The position numbers and the translations under genes were made by a program. Below the pieces are notes generated by a model that saw only the letters and a program-made list of their open reading frames with translations, ran no database searches and was not told the DNA's origin. This document shows positions 54,429 through 62,583 of a stretch of 64,000 nt of DNA, piece after piece. The DNA comes from Psychrobacter arenosus (GTDB lineage: Bacteria > Pseudomonadota > Gammaproteobacteria > Pseudomonadales > Moraxellaceae), in NCBI RefSeq assembly GCF_904848165.1, contig NZ_LR884459.1:372001-436000 (forward strand). Reading direction: 5' to 3'. Numbering within the stretch: the stretch's first letter is position 1; every line of letters begins with the position of its first letter.

Positions 54429-55839
54429 ATTCAGACTCAAGCTTAGATTTAGGCAGTAAGCGAATCAATAGGATAAGTACTAAGCCAATGATAAGGCCCC
54501 CGCCCGCTACTGCAAGCCCAGCATTAAAGTTATCGTGCTTACCTGCCAGCGCTACTGTCACTAACGGTCCTAAAAACTGCCCTATCGCATAAGCTAGCGT
54601 GGCCAAACCAATCAATAGGTTAGAGTAATTCGGGTTAATTTCTTTAATAATGCCTAGGGTCATCGAAACGATACCAACAAAGGTGGCGCCAAGGATAATC
54701 GCATTGCCATAGAGACCGATTGCACCTGGGATTAAAATAGGCAAAAACATCCCAAAAGCTTGCAGGATAATCAAACCAATCAACGTCTTAAACTCACCGA
54801 TATCTCTTGCTAGGCGCCCCCATAGCGGGTTAGAGAAAGTGGCAAGTATGCCGACCAGTAGCCAAATGAGCAGTCCAGCTTCTTGACCTGATAGCCCTTG
54901 CGCTCCCCCAACATCAGCCCCTAAACTTTGCGTCGCCATTACTGGCAAAAAAGTCGCTGAAGTAATATAACCGAACCCAGACAGTCCGTAGCTGATTAAT
55001 AGCAAGGTGACGACGTAGCCTTGATTCGCCAACGCCGTTTTCATAAAGCCCTTTAATTGACTGAGCTTATTAACTATAGAATGACTATTGGCTATAGCGT
55101 TGCTATGGGCAGGTAAATGTTGTGAATAATAAACGGTGCTTTGGTCTTGGTCGGACAAAGCCGTTGAAGCAGTGATGGTTGAGTTATCGGTGGCGGGAAT
55201 AGTAGTAGAGAGATAAGAAGCATTAGGACTAAGCTGCTTCTCGGCTGCGCTAGGACGTATTTTAATCAGCAATAAAAGTAAGGGTAGACTGGTCAGAGCA
55301 GCCACCCACCAAATGGTAGCAAAGTGATAACCCATACTTAACAACGACCACGTGAGCGCTGCCGAGGCGGTAATACCAACCCCGATACCGCCATAATGAA
55401 TCGTCGATAACATGGCTCGCCGCGACAGACTAAAGTGTTTGACCACATACGAGGAGCCCAAAATCATGGCGACCCCACTAGCGATACCAGCGATCAGGCG
55501 AATCACTTGCCAAATAAATATAGACATATCGGGTATAGCAAGCGCTGCTGTTGTCACAATGCTCACCACACTAGCTATAATCAGCGCTAACCAAGTATGC
55601 CGCTGCGGCACAAACATGGCGATAATAGCCCCTAAAAAATAACCAATATAATTAATAGAGGCAAGCCAGCCCGCCATAGCCGTTGATAGCTCCAATTGCA
55701 CGATAATATCAGGTAGCGTAGCGGTAAAGAGGAATCGGCCATAGCCCATGACGACCGCCATACCATATAAGCCAATCCAGGCGATAGCAACCTCACCAAA
55801 ACGCAAAGGCGACGCTATAAGCGCCTGTGAGTTCTCCAT
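54409..55839 (-). CDS. MFS transporter (YbfB/YjiJ type)
   Basis: A 476-residue 12-helix major facilitator. GRFLFTATLPDII near residue 35 is typical of the YbfB/YjiJ group. The central loop (about 205-245) is long and Ser/Thr-rich. The second half includes SGFGYITSATFLPV and EINPNYSNLLIG. Substrate unknown. Its last 20 bases overlap the end of the Lrp-like gene, convergent, so one transcript may interfere with the other. GGA lies 9 bases before the ATG. Confidence 0.85.
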   Translation of the reverse strand: MENSQALIASPLRFGEVAIAWIGLYGMAVVMGYGRFLFTATLPDIIVQLELSTAMAGWLASINYIGYFLGAIIAMFVPQRHTWLALIIASVVSIVTTAALAIPDMSIFIWQVIRLIAGIASGVAMILGSSYVVKHFSLSRRAMLSTIHYGGIGVGITASAALTWSLLSMGYHFATIWWVAALTSLPLLLLLIKIRPSAAEKQLSPNASYLSTTIPATDNSTITASTALSDQDQSTVYYSQHLPAHSNAIANSHSIVNKLSQLKGFMKTALANQGYVVTLLLISYGLSGFGYITSATFLPVMATQSLGADVGGAQGLSGQEAGLLIWLLVGILATFSNPLWGRLARDIGEFKTLIGLIILQAFGMFLPILIPGAIGLYGNAIILGATFVGIVSMTLGIIKEINPNYSNLLIGLATLAYAIGQFLGPLVTVALAGKHDNFNAGLAVAGGGLIIGLVLILLIRLLPKSKLESESTLHSG

Positions 55840-56178
55840 AACTTAGTATCCAAAGCGCTTATGCAATAGCAATATATTGCCCATAAGTACTTTTTAAAAA
55901 ATTCCATATTTACAATAGACTGGCCAAAAGTGTAGCGCTAAAAATACAGTAGCGAGAAACCTAGCCGTTAGCAATAGTATAGAGCTAAATAATAGACCAT
56001 AGCCAAGAACGTAGCCAACACCATCTCATAGAAATAGCGGGCAAAATAATAGCCAGAACAGGACTCTGCTCTGGCTACTTAGGTCTATCAGCTACCTTAA
56101 CATGATAAATATCTTATCGAACTTACTATCAAAGATGATCTATTCTTTTGAGGTTAAAAAAGGTCAGATTTAACCCTA
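55840..56178. other. intergenic gap (339 bases)
   Basis: Spacer between the MFS start and the kinase stop. It holds the MFS promoter, AT-rich around 55880-55920, and the terminator listed at 56043-56077. Otherwise nothing seen. Confidence 0.4.
56043..56077 (-). terminator. probable intrinsic terminator after the ABC1 kinase gene
   Basis: TAGCCAGA (56050-56057) pairs with TCTGGCTA (56070-56077), with CAG/CTG inside. On the minus strand the stem is followed by TTATTTT. About 100 bases beyond the stop at 56179. Confidence 0.6.
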
Positions 56179-57498
56179 CTAGCTTTTATCATGAATCAGG
56201 CTAACGCGACTATCTCTAAACATATCCATACCCGGCGCTAACGTACGCATAAAGCGGTCAAAATATAGCATTTGCTTGGTCAACAGCGCAAAGTCACGCG
56301 GGAAATGCAGACCATGACGCTTACCAGTCTCGACGATTTCTAACATGATTTTATTTAGCTCATCGGCTTGGTCTTTAGAATTAAACGGTTTGCCTGCGGT
56401 ATAAGCCTTATCATCTGTCACTACCGCGCCTACCATTCTTTGTAAATCGGTGGCTAACTGGGCGGCATCGACCTGACTGCGCTCATGAGTCATACCCATA
56501 TCGATCATATGATGCGCCATACCTTCGAAATCATTATCTTGTAGCGCTTGCATCATTTCCATGCAGGCACGCCAGCTCTCAGGGGCAAGCTTTCCTACAA
56601 TACCAAAATCTAAAAAGCCAATACGACCGTCATTCAATAGCATTAGGTTGCCGGCATGCAAATCGGCATGGAAACTGTTGCAGAGCATCAAACTGGCAAA
56701 CCAAGTATTCAACGTATCCGCCATGACCTGCGCCGGGTCATCACAGTATTGGCGCATGGCATGCTCATTCACCATAGAGACCCCATGCAGCCGGCTCATC
56801 GTAAGCACACGTTTGGTCGTCAGCTCACTAACGACCTCTGGCGCCACCACTTTGGTATTGCCGGTCATGCTAAGGAACTGTTGGAAATCACGAATGTTTT
56901 GCGCCTCCGCAATAAAATCCGTCTCCGCAAGCATCCGCAGACGAATCTCATCGATAATTGGGGCAATACTGGCAAACTTCATTGACGGCATCATCAGTTC
57001 CATCAACTTCGTCACGCCATGCAATACGCCTAAATCGGTCTGCATAATGGTTTCGACTTCAGGCTTTTGTACTTTTAGCACCACTTCCCTACCATCTTGC
57101 AAAATCGCAGCATGTACTTGGGCAATAGAAGCTGATGCTAACGGTGTCGGATCAATCGACTTAAATAAATTCTCTAAAGTCTCACCGTCACGCTCTAACT
57201 CAGCTCTCAACACTTTTTCGACATAGCGATAAGAAATCGGCGTGGTTTGATCTAAGCAATCTTGAAACGCCAACACATACTCACGTGGAAATAATGACGG
57301 CGTACTGGCGATAAACTGACCAATTTTAATATAAGTGGTGCCCAACTGCTCAAAGGTCTCTTTTAATAACTTGGCATCTGGCTTTTCACCTTTCGCCACG
57401 CGCAGTGCTGAAAGTCCGGCCACACTTGCCGTCTGCCGTACTCGATTTAGGACATTAAAGGAATGCTTTAAAAAATTGGGTCGGGTTGCTTGAGTCAT
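56179..57498 (-). CDS. ABC1/UbiB-family atypical kinase (AarF domain)
   Basis: A 439-residue protein of the ADCK/UbiB family. Family-defining points: KxGQ motif as YIKIGQFIAS (about residue 55), the Ala-rich nucleotide loop ASASIAQVHAA, catalytic HADLHAGNL, and FLDFGIVG (DFG). The two C-terminal transmembrane helices of E. coli UbiB (546 residues) are missing, and the length is shorter. It may therefore be a paralogue rather than the ubiquinone-assembly UbiB itself. Members support quinone or lipid metabolism by an ATP-dependent process. No ubi genes adjoin; it follows moeB on the same strand with an 80-base gap. Confidence 0.87.
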   Translation of the reverse strand: MTQATRPNFLKHSFNVLNRVRQTASVAGLSALRVAKGEKPDAKLLKETFEQLGTTYIKIGQFIASTPSLFPREYVLAFQDCLDQTTPISYRYVEKVLRAELERDGETLENLFKSIDPTPLASASIAQVHAAILQDGREVVLKVQKPEVETIMQTDLGVLHGVTKLMELMMPSMKFASIAPIIDEIRLRMLAETDFIAEAQNIRDFQQFLSMTGNTKVVAPEVVSELTTKRVLTMSRLHGVSMVNEHAMRQYCDDPAQVMADTLNTWFASLMLCNSFHADLHAGNLMLLNDGRIGFLDFGIVGKLAPESWRACMEMMQALQDNDFEGMAHHMIDMGMTHERSQVDAAQLATDLQRMVGAVVTDDKAYTAGKPFNSKDQADELNKIMLEIVETGKRHGLHFPRDFALLTKQMLYFDRFMRTLAPGMDMFRDSRVSLIHDKS

Positions 57499-57580
57499 AA
57501 TAAGTCGTCAACTGGATAAAAGTATAAGGTTAATATGGGAAAATCAGCTTACAGATTAAAGCTTATTGGTAGCCGTCTTA

Positions 57581-58462
57581 TTAAGCGGCTGGGCCACAAA
57601 TAGGGCAAGCCGGATCTTGGCGATAGCCTATATTACGTTGGCGCATACGCTGACCGTCCCATAGTAAAAGTTGCTGCGCTAAAGGATTGTTCTGTAATCC
57701 TAAATATTGCAAGGCGGCATTGGCCTGCAAGTTACCCATAATCGCTGTAGTGCTCGCCAATACGCCTGAATTAGCACAGTTTTGTTCTGCTGAAGTATCA
57801 TTATCTGCAGCATTGTTCTCGGAAGAATTGTTCTCGGCAGCGTTGGAAGCGCTAGCAATACTATCGCCAAACACACAATGGTAGCATCCCGAAGACAGCG
57901 TAGGCTCGTATAACGCCAACTGGCCTGTCATACCGATAGCGGACGCCGATAACAACGGTATACCGTAGACCACACTGATGCGATTTAGCAGCTCACGTAT
58001 GGCAAAGTTATCCGTACAATCTAGCAGTAAATCTGGCAATGGGGTTAGTTGCGATGCTGCTGCTGAAGCTATTGTCTGAGTAACTGTCTCTACCTTAGCA
58101 GGCAGCTTTAATAGCTCAGCGGCATTAGCGGCCTCTACTCGCGCCACCTCATAACTCACTGTGATTAACTCGTTAATCTCAAGCAATCGGGCGGCAGCCA
58201 CTTGGGCTTTAGGCTCGCCTAAATCTTGCGGCAAAAATAAGGTTTGCCGTTGTAAATTACTGATTTCAATTACATCATCATCAATAAGATGAATGTTTCC
58301 TACGCCTGCACGTGCCAAGGTTTCAGCAGCAGGACAGCCTAGCCCTCCTGCCCCAACCATTATAATCCGGCTGTGTTTTAAGCGCAGCTGTGCATCAATA
58401 TCCCAGCCGTCCAATAAGACCTGCCGTGAATAACGCATTAATTCATCATCTGTTAACATCAT
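57581..58462 (-). CDS. moeB: MoeB/ThiF-family adenylyltransferase
   Basis: A 293-residue E1-like enzyme that adenylates the C-terminal Gly of MoaD (or ThiS) for molybdopterin or thiamin synthesis. Residues 37-42 are the ATP loop GAGGLG; DDDVIEISNLQRQ and DCTDNFAIR follow, the latter with the E1-type Asp. Zinc Cys pairs are CYHC and CPIC near the end. Between them lies an Asn/Ser/Ala/Glu-rich insert (about 205-235) not present in E. coli MoeB (249). AGGTGA is 6 bases before the ATG. In enterobacteria moeB is with moeA; here it is downstream of prmC with extra genes between. Confidence 0.88.
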   Translation of the reverse strand: MMLTDDELMRYSRQVLLDGWDIDAQLRLKHSRIIMVGAGGLGCPAAETLARAGVGNIHLIDDDVIEISNLQRQTLFLPQDLGEPKAQVAAARLLEINELITVSYEVARVEAANAAELLKLPAKVETVTQTIASAAASQLTPLPDLLLDCTDNFAIRELLNRISVVYGIPLLSASAIGMTGQLALYEPTLSSGCYHCVFGDSIASASNAAENNSSENNAADNDTSAEQNCANSGVLASTTAIMGNLQANAALQYLGLQNNPLAQQLLLWDGQRMRQRNIGYRQDPACPICGPAA

Positions 58463-58793
58463 ATCGTCACCTGTAGCGTTGCTAACGTTATGGATGCTAC
58501 TGCAATATTCTTCAAGTTTATGATAGTCATATATTTTTTATATTTACCAAGCTATTCTAAATCACTTTTTATAGTCAGCCGTTATTTATAGCAAATGGCC
58601 ATTTATTATCAGTAGCGGTCGTTTTCGCACCATTATAATGCTTAGTGGCTACGGGTAAATAGCAGCATCCCACTATAAATAAGCCGCTATATTATAAGCG
58701 GCTTAAGGTAGCAGTAGTACGGCTAGATTGTATTACGTCGGTCGCAAACAATGCTTTGTGTTGTTAATCCCAATAATGATGAACTGTCATGGA
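58463..58793. other. intergenic gap (331 bases) with a hairpin
   Basis: AAGCCGCT (58681-58688) pairs with AGCGGCTT (58697-58704). On the minus strand an ATTTATA follows, which may be a weak terminator for the methyltransferase gene 90 bases upstream. The rest is AT-rich, probably the moeB promoter. Confidence 0.45.
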
Positions 58794-60329
58794 CTATTCT
58801 ACAATTTGCAAATATTTAAGCGACTGCAATAGATCCTGCTCAAAAGTCTGCGCTAAGCTCGTTAATTCCGCCAAGTTTGCCTCATCACCTACCAATTTAT
58901 TGCCTTCTTTTAGCAAGCATTGTCCTTGACTGCTAAGCACTTGCCAAGCGGACTCCACCCAAGCTTGCTGCTCGGTTTGCCCTTGCATGTAAGCGTGTAA
59001 GAACAACATGGGCACTCTACCCACTTGCACACTACCACCGGTGACTGGACTGGCTAAGTAGCTCACTTCTGATCCATTGATATTTTGCTCGATAATATGC
59101 GCGTTCAGGTTTTTACATTTAGGCCGCGCCGCTTGCATAGTAGCGGTTTCTTGGACTAAGGCGATAGACCCTTTACCATGCAAAATTGCTAAGGCTTCAG
59201 ACAATAGCTGAGCATTAAAACTGGCAGGCATTTGCTCTTTCAAAGAACCATAACTGTGAATTTTATGATCAGACAACGCCGTTAGTAGCGGCTGATATAT
59301 ATCTTCTCGTAAGTCCACGGTGCCTAGGGCACCCGAGATTTTCAGTTCAACATTGGCGGCATTGTCTAATAAGATAAAGCGCAGCGGTTGCCAATGTTGC
59401 TCAAGCTGATGAGCGGACAATGATCGTGCCCCTTTTACCCAATAGTCACGGCGAAAGATCTTATTCTGCAGGTAGTCTTTACTGGTCTGTTTAAATACAG
59501 GGTCGGCCACATTATTCAAAAAGGCTTGTTGCTCAGCGTTCAGGTTACTCGCTGAAAAGTCTTCTAAATAGTTTGCCGAACTTACGTAAGACAACTTAGC
59601 AGGAGCTAAGGCCTCTGCCACTTGAGAAAAATACAGGGCTTGCCAATCTTGGTTTAAGTACTCATGTGCCAGATAACTAGGGTCTTTTTCGCTATTATGT
59701 TGAATACGATCTAGCAGAACTGGAGCTTGTTGTACCATCGCAGGCGATAACTGCATTAAGGTTTTACTAAAGTCAAAAGCATTGTTCACTCGCTCAAGCT
59801 TGCTGTCTTTTCGGCTACCAACCACTTGATCATATTGGTTTAATATATGTTGTAAAGGCGCTAAAGTTGACCACCCTGGTAACGTGTTATAACTGATATA
59901 GACCACCCCACCAACCCGCAGCTTACGACGAATAAAGTCAGTGATAATCTGTTGATTCTCTAAAGAGATCCAAGCCCAAATACCATGAAGACCAATAAAG
60001 TCAAACTCAGGTAAGTCATCGCGCTCACAAAAGGCTCGGAACGACTGGTCATAAACTTGCGCATTATTACCAGCAATCTCTGCCAATTCTTGTGCAAAAC
60101 CCACTTGTGAAGGGTTAAAGTCCGTCCCATACCATTGGACATCGCTGGCGCTAGCATGAATATTGAGCGATACCCCTTGACCAAAACCCAACTCACAAGC
60201 ATTTTTTATCTTGGGAGGCGTCAATCCGGCCATTAAAAATGGAATAACGGTATTATTTGGATTTAGTTCTGAATAATATCCATAGGTATAATTGATATCG
60301 CTTACGTACCCTTCTGACCACTCTGACAT
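58794..60329 (-). CDS. large SAM methyltransferase with a regulatory-type C-terminus
   Basis: A 511-residue class I methyltransferase. SAM motif I is ELGFGQG (46-52), then WYGTDFNPSQ (motif II-like) and FDFIGLHGIWAWIS (motif IV), followed by GGVVYISYNTLPGW. The long middle and C-terminal region is like the methyltransferase regulatory domain seen in Rickettsia outer-membrane-protein lysine methyltransferases and related proteins. Acceptor unknown: a protein side chain, small molecule or LPS are all possible. GGGAAG precedes the ATG. It lies between moeB and the DUF2335 pair on the same strand and breaks the moeB-prmC neighbourhood. Confidence 0.8.
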   Translation of the reverse strand: MSEWSEGYVSDINYTYGYYSELNPNNTVIPFLMAGLTPPKIKNACELGFGQGVSLNIHASASDVQWYGTDFNPSQVGFAQELAEIAGNNAQVYDQSFRAFCERDDLPEFDFIGLHGIWAWISLENQQIITDFIRRKLRVGGVVYISYNTLPGWSTLAPLQHILNQYDQVVGSRKDSKLERVNNAFDFSKTLMQLSPAMVQQAPVLLDRIQHNSEKDPSYLAHEYLNQDWQALYFSQVAEALAPAKLSYVSSANYLEDFSASNLNAEQQAFLNNVADPVFKQTSKDYLQNKIFRRDYWVKGARSLSAHQLEQHWQPLRFILLDNAANVELKISGALGTVDLREDIYQPLLTALSDHKIHSYGSLKEQMPASFNAQLLSEALAILHGKGSIALVQETATMQAARPKCKNLNAHIIEQNINGSEVSYLASPVTGGSVQVGRVPMLFLHAYMQGQTEQQAWVESAWQVLSSQGQCLLKEGNKLVGDEANLAELTSLAQTFEQDLLQSLKYLQIVE

Positions 60330-60621
60330 ATTGTCTTCCCTAATTATTTTATGTTTTATAACTCTTTATTTTGTACAAATATAACCCAAGGTTATTTAAC
60401 CACACTATTTTCTCTTAACCTACTGTGCAATAAATATAACCGCTCTACGGCGTGATGATTATGCTCAACGGAGTGGGTAGGCTTGAGAGAATAGTAGCAA
60501 GCTCTTAATAGCCAGTCAGCTAGACCTATTAAGTACTATTAGGGAATAAAGGAATGGAAGAATGGAGAGGCACAGAGATAAAGAAAAGAGGTAAAGTCAT
60601 TAACCAGTAAACTAACAAAAG
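60330..60621. other. intergenic gap (292 bases)
   Basis: Spacer between the methyltransferase start and the DUF2335 stop. No terminator or reading frame seen. Purine-rich between 60540 and 60600. Confidence 0.35.
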
Positions 60622-61065
60622 CTATTTAGTCAATCGTTCCAGCGATCTTCTTAAGATATAGATAGCTAAGACGACCCCTAGGGCGGTAAAGGCGGCGATA
60701 CCAATCTTGGTACTGTCTTTATAGATAGCGTAGATAATCACACCAAGGACACATAAGCCAAAGCAAGGGCCAAGGTATAAGCCCCAGACAAACAGCTTCT
60801 GGTTGTGCTCTTGGTTGGCGATATTGGCATCATTGATTTTGCGAGTCTCGCTCATTTGAAAGTTAGCAATCTCATCTTGCTTAACTTGAGCCTGTTCGGT
60901 TAGCGCTAGGATGCGCTCTGCTGATCCGGGCAAGATTTCTTCATATTCACGGACTAAATCTGCTGGCGGGTAAGGCGTATAATACTCGGCCTCTTCTTGC
61001 GTAGCGGAAAACTCTTGTCCTTGCTGCAATACGGTAGTGCGCGTCGCCCGCTGATTTTGGCTCAT
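60622..61065 (-). CDS. DUF2335 membrane protein
   Basis: A 147-residue protein. The N-terminal polar half has the DUF2335 pattern YPPADLVREYEEILPGSAERILALTEQAQ followed by a helical segment, and two transmembrane helices fill the C-terminal third (LFVWGLYLGPCFGLCVLGVIIYAIY and AAFTALGVVLAIYILR). It ends in a basic tail. DUF2335 proteins are usually found in accessory or phage-like DNA; function unknown. It starts 3 bases after the stop of the gene at 61069, with little ribosome site, so its translation is probably coupled. Confidence 0.82.
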   Translation of the reverse strand: MSQNQRATRTTVLQQGQEFSATQEEAEYYTPYPPADLVREYEEILPGSAERILALTEQAQVKQDEIANFQMSETRKINDANIANQEHNQKLFVWGLYLGPCFGLCVLGVIIYAIYKDSTKIGIAAFTALGVVLAIYILRRSLERLTK

Positions 61066-61068
61066 CCG

Positions 61069-61296
61069 TTAGGACATATCAACGGGTTGACGTTGGCTTT
61101 GTCGCTCTATGGTCTTGCTAGCTTGGCGCATGCGCTCACCGGTCTTATACCAGTGTTGTGCCGTCACTTGAGCACCTGTAGTGACGCGGTCGATAGCATC
61201 CATTTGATGCGCGGGTTGAATGTTGGCTACTGCCTGCCGAGTCGGCGATATCATCACACTGGCAAAGCCATCGAGTAAAGCCTTACGGACGGTCAT
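61069..61296 (-). CDS. uncharacterised 75-residue protein preceding DUF2335
   Basis: A small protein, mostly helical, basic and polar (MTVRKALLDGFASVMISPTR near the start; two Arg/Gln-rich helices after). The ATG at 61296 with GGAG 7 bases upstream is chosen; a longer start at 61308 is possible. No domain recognised. The arrangement (small protein, then a membrane protein, 3-base gap) resembles accessory two-gene cassettes, but a toxin/antitoxin assignment is not supported by any motif. Confidence 0.6.
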   Translation of the reverse strand: MTVRKALLDGFASVMISPTRQAVANIQPAHQMDAIDRVTTGAQVTAQHWYKTGERMRQASKTIERQSQRQPVDMS

Positions 61297-61608
61297 AGCG
61301 GTCTCCATTATGTTTCAGCGTACCCTAGTGGATCTTGCTTTGACTTTTATCCTAACAAAACCCAACCTTTTTCGCCAAGCCTTTTTGTAAGATAGCCTTA
61401 TGCCATAAAGGTTACAGCAATATTAGCAGCAGTAAAATCTGTCTTTTATTTATGGTGATTACTTTATTATCTTATCAATATCAGTTGATTATCTTCTCTA
61501 GTAGCTTGACCATTTTTAGCTTGTTTTTTGATAATTTATATCCATAAAAAAACAGTCCTAGGAACTGTTTTTTATAACAAGGCTCAAAATAAAGAACTAT
61601 TAACCTGC
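61297..61608. other. intergenic gap (312 bases)
   Basis: Spacer between the prmC end and the small protein start. It contains the terminator at 61546-61573 and, by position, the promoter of the two-gene cassette. The middle (61430-61540) is AT-rich. Confidence 0.45.
61546..61573 (-). terminator. intrinsic terminator after prmC (bidirectional)
   Basis: AAAAAACAGT (61547-61556) pairs with ACTGTTTTTT (61564-61573) around CCTAGGA, with A and T tracts on both sides. It lies 36 bases after the prmC stop. Confidence 0.85.
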
Positions 61609-62544
61609 TTATTTTAAGCTAGCTAACTCTCCCATCGTCACCCTATGATTACCACCATAATCCTTAATGGTCTGCACTTTTACAAACCCTGCCTCAGTAA
61701 ATATAGCATGAACTGCGTCGCCTTGGTCATAACCATGCTCGATCGCAAGCAAACCGCCTGCAACCAGATAACCCACCGCCCCACTCACAATCTTTTGAAT
61801 ATCGGCAAGGCCTTTATTATCAGCAATCAACGCGGACAATGGTTCAGCACTCAACTGCTCAAGGTGCGTATCCACTGGGTCAATATAAGGCGGATTAGAC
61901 ACGATAACTTGATACTTCATTGCGTTCGGTAAAGCATTATACCAATCGCTTTGGATAAAGTTCACGTCTGGTGTGCCATTTAAAATAGCGTTCTGCTTAG
62001 CAATATCTAGGGCGCCCTGTGAATAATCTACCGCGGTCACCTGCCAATCTGGCGACTGCAAACTCAATTCATGGGCTAGACTAATAGCGATACAACCGCT
62101 ACCCGTGCCAAGGTCTAATAATTGGTAAGGTTTTTGCGGGCTAGCATTATCCAAATCATTGCTTAGGCTATTTTGTTTAACGGCTGTAGAATTTGCCCAA
62201 GCAATATTAGCCGCTATCCAAGCCAATACCTGCTCAACCAATACTTCTGTATCCGGTCGCGGAATCAAAGTGTGCTTATTGACCTTAAACTCCAATGACC
62301 AAAAGGCTTGCTGACCCGTCAAATAAGCTAATGGCGTGCCTGCCTGCATTTTGGTGATACCCGCTGCAAACGCTGATAGCTCTGCAGCCGTTAACACATA
62401 ATCACTGTCCGTGATTAAGAATGAGGCGGGCTGCTGCACAATATGTAATAACCACTCATTGACCCAATGTGTTGGGAGAGTAGTACCGTCTACTGCATTT
62501 AAATAGCTACGACGCTTCAGATTTTTGATTGAAGCGTCATCCAT
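61609..62544 (-). CDS. prmC: peptide chain release factor N5-glutamine methyltransferase
   Basis: PrmC methylates the GGQ glutamine of release factors RF1/RF2. SAM and catalytic motifs: LLDLGTGSGCIAIS (motif I), the NPPY signature in VSNPPYIDP, and an N-terminal helical domain with TPLAYLTGQQAFW and LIPRPDTE. I use the ATG at 62544, which has AAGGG 7 bases upstream, giving 311 residues; an ATG at 62580 (12 residues longer) only 4 bases from the ampG stop may be used by coupling. A polar insert near 130-150 is longer than in E. coli. Likely co-transcribed with ampG. Confidence 0.93.
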   Translation of the reverse strand: MDDASIKNLKRRSYLNAVDGTTLPTHWVNEWLLHIVQQPASFLITDSDYVLTAAELSAFAAGITKMQAGTPLAYLTGQQAFWSLEFKVNKHTLIPRPDTEVLVEQVLAWIAANIAWANSTAVKQNSLSNDLDNASPQKPYQLLDLGTGSGCIAISLAHELSLQSPDWQVTAVDYSQGALDIAKQNAILNGTPDVNFIQSDWYNALPNAMKYQVIVSNPPYIDPVDTHLEQLSAEPLSALIADNKGLADIQKIVSGAVGYLVAGGLLAIEHGYDQGDAVHAIFTEAGFVKVQTIKDYGGNHRVTMGELASLK

Positions 62545-62583
62545 AGCACTACCCTTAGTATATCTAGCTGTATTAGTCATGAT

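Noticed and set aside
56561..57226. 221-codon plus-strand frame inside the ABC1 kinase gene
   Set aside because: Wholly antisense to a gene with clear motifs; Ser/Ile/Arg-rich product typical of a reverse-frame shadow.
60622..61296. Toxin-antitoxin assignment for the DUF2335 pair
   Set aside because: Neither protein carries a known toxin or antitoxin motif; the arrangement alone is not enough.
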